Below are positions 5,045 through 6,092 of a DNA stretch of 6,092 bases, piece by piece. Source of the DNA: Pseudomonadota bacterium (GTDB lineage Bacteria > Pseudomonadota > Alphaproteobacteria > ATCC43930 > CGMCC-115725); contig JAJYIC010000134.1 of assembly GCA_021790295.1 (NCBI GenBank), positions 721 through 6,812 of the forward strand, read 5' to 3'. Position 1 is the first letter of the stretch, and every line of letters starts with the position of its first letter. Below the pieces are notes generated by a model that saw nothing but the letters and a program-made list of their open reading frames with translations, was not told the DNA's origin and made no database searches. The translations under genes were made by a program, and so were the position numbers.

Positions 5045-6092
5045 ATGCCTCTCGCTTCTTTTGTTCATCTGCGCGTGCATACGCCCTATTCGCTCGCTTC
5101 GGGCGCGATCCGCATCAAGGAACTGGTGGCGCTTTGCCGCAGAGAACGCATGCCCGCCGTCGCCATCACCGACAGCGGCAATCTCTTCGGCGCGCTCGAA
5201 TTCGCCACCGCCTGCGCCGAATCCGGAATACAGCCGATCATCGGTTGCGAACTCCGCCTCGCGCGCGCCGCGGCGTCCCGCGACGTAGTACTTCGCGGGG
5301 ACCCCGCCGACCCGCTCGTCCTGCTCGCCCAAAGCGAGCGGGGCTACCGGAACCTCATGCGCCTTGTCAGCCACTCTTACCTCGAAGGCGAGGCGGCGAG
5401 CGAGCCCGCGGTCTCTCTTGCCGATCTTGCGAACGCCAGCGAAGGGCTCATTTGTCTTTCGGGCGGTGCGTCCGGGCCCATCGGGCGCCTCATCGGCGAA
5501 GGCCAGGACCCGGCCGCGCTTATCCTCTCCCCGCTCGTCGAGGCTTTTCGGGACCGGTTCTATATCGAGCTGGAAAGGCACGGGCTGCCCGAAGAGGAGC
5601 GGGTCGAGGCAAGCCTCGTCGATCTCGCCTACCGCCTGGGGCTTCCCCTCGTCGCCACCAACGACGCTTATTTCCCCGATCCCGACTTCTACGAGGCGCA
5701 CGACGCGCTGCTCGCGATCGCCGCAGGCAAGGCGATTGCGGATCCCGACCGCCGGCGGCTCTCCCCGCTTCATTATTTCCGCTCCGCGGCGGAAATGCGG
5801 GAGGCTTTCGCCGATCTTCCGGTAGCCCTCAACAACACGCTTCGGATCGCCCGCCGCTGCGCCTTTATCCCCCGCGCGCGCGAGCCGATCCTTCCGGCCT
5901 TTCCCTGCCCTCCCGGCAAGGGCGAGGCGGAAACCTTGAGGAGCGCGGCACTCGAGGGTCTCGGGCGCCGTCTTTCGCTCGAAGGGCTGAGCGAAGCCGA
6001 ACGCCCTTCCTCTGCGAAACCCTATTTCGAGCGTCTCGAATTCGAGCTTCACACCATTATTGAGATGGGCTTTGCCGGCTATTTCCTCATCG
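5045..6092 (+). CDS. dnaE: DNA polymerase III subunit alpha, N-terminal part (runs off the window)
   Basis: The first 349 of about 1,150 residues of the replicative polymerase. The PHP domain opens with FVHLRVHTPYSLASGAI (6-22), then AVAITDSGNLFGALEFA (38-54) and GIQPIIGCEL (61-70), followed by RFYIELERHG (171-180) and LPLVATNDAYF (199-209). The motif YFERLEFELHTIIEMGFAGYFLI (327-349) is the standard entry to the polymerase palm. The opening HLRVH has Arg where PHP domains with an active metal site usually have His, as in E. coli DnaE, suggesting a non-catalytic PHP domain. The sequence fits DnaE1, not the error-prone DnaE2/ImuC. The ATG at 5045 has GAGG eleven bases upstream and matches the family start; an in-frame ATG at 5012 lacks a ribosome site. 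It is an essential housekeeping gene, probably unrelated in function to pcaHG. Confidence 0.96.
   Translation, partial: MPLASFVHLRVHTPYSLASGAIRIKELVALCRRERMPAVAITDSGNLFGALEFATACAESGIQPIIGCELRLARAAASRDVVLRGDPADPLVLLAQSERGYRNLMRLVSHSYLEGEAASEPAVSLADLANASEGLICLSGGASGPIGRLIGEGQDPAALILSPLVEAFRDRFYIELERHGLPEEERVEASLVDLAYRLGLPLVATNDAYFPDPDFYEAHDALLAIAAGKAIADPDRRRLSPLHYFRSAAEMREAFADLPVALNNTLRIARRCAFIPRAREPILPAFPCPPGKGEAETLRSAALEGLGRRLSLEGLSEAERPSSAKPYFERLEFELHTIIEMGFAGYFLI

Noticed and set aside
4283..6052. A 589-codon - strand frame under pcaG and dnaE
   Set aside because: Both sense genes are unmistakable family members. The antisense frame has no recognisable domain apart from the short HTH-like stretch noted separately.
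5134..6063. A 309-codon Arg/Pro-rich + strand frame overlapping dnaE
   Set aside because: It is a shifted frame of dnaE with extreme arginine and proline content and no family resemblance.

Overview
The window is high-GC DNA and mostly reads as the chromosome of an alphaproteobacterium, probably of the Hyphomicrobiales. That placement is inferred from the style of the pcaHG pair, the DnaE N-terminus, and a palindrome of the ccccgga/tccgggg type that I recall as common in alphaproteobacterial genomes. No rRNA, tRNA, CRISPR array, transposase or phage gene is visible.

Layout. Bases 1 to about 120 look foreign. On the + strand they encode an actinobacterial-looking start of a TrmH/SpoU-family RNA methyltransferase, with every codon ending in G or C, and they fuse abruptly to the 3' part of an MFS transporter gene on the - strand. 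I read this as a chimeric assembly or clone junction at a contig end. From about 107 to 3321 three genes run on the - strand, in transcription order: a zinc-dependent alcohol dehydrogenase (3321-2314), an acetamidase/formamidase family hydrolase (2193-1243) and the truncated MFS transporter (1069 to about 107). Divergent from these, on the + strand, is the two-gene operon pcaH-pcaG (3559-4855), encoding both subunits of protocatechuate 3,4-dioxygenase with all beta-subunit iron ligands intact. After a gap of about 190 bp holding two strong hairpins, dnaE (DNA polymerase III alpha subunit) starts at 5045 and runs off the window.

How the genes may work together. PcaHG opens the ring of protocatechuate to 3-carboxy-cis,cis-muconate. 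The divergent genes (importer, amide hydrolase, alcohol dehydrogenase) could feed aromatic amides, alcohols or acids into it, or the amidase could simply release formate and ammonia from formamide. No pca regulator or later beta-ketoadipate gene is in the window, so this is a hypothesis. The 237-bp divergent intergenic region (3322-3558) holds candidate promoters for both directions and inverted repeats that could be operators. I see no clearly new biological system. The items most worth checking are the chimeric left end, the palindrome inside the 3' end of the dehydrogenase gene, and the divergent control region.
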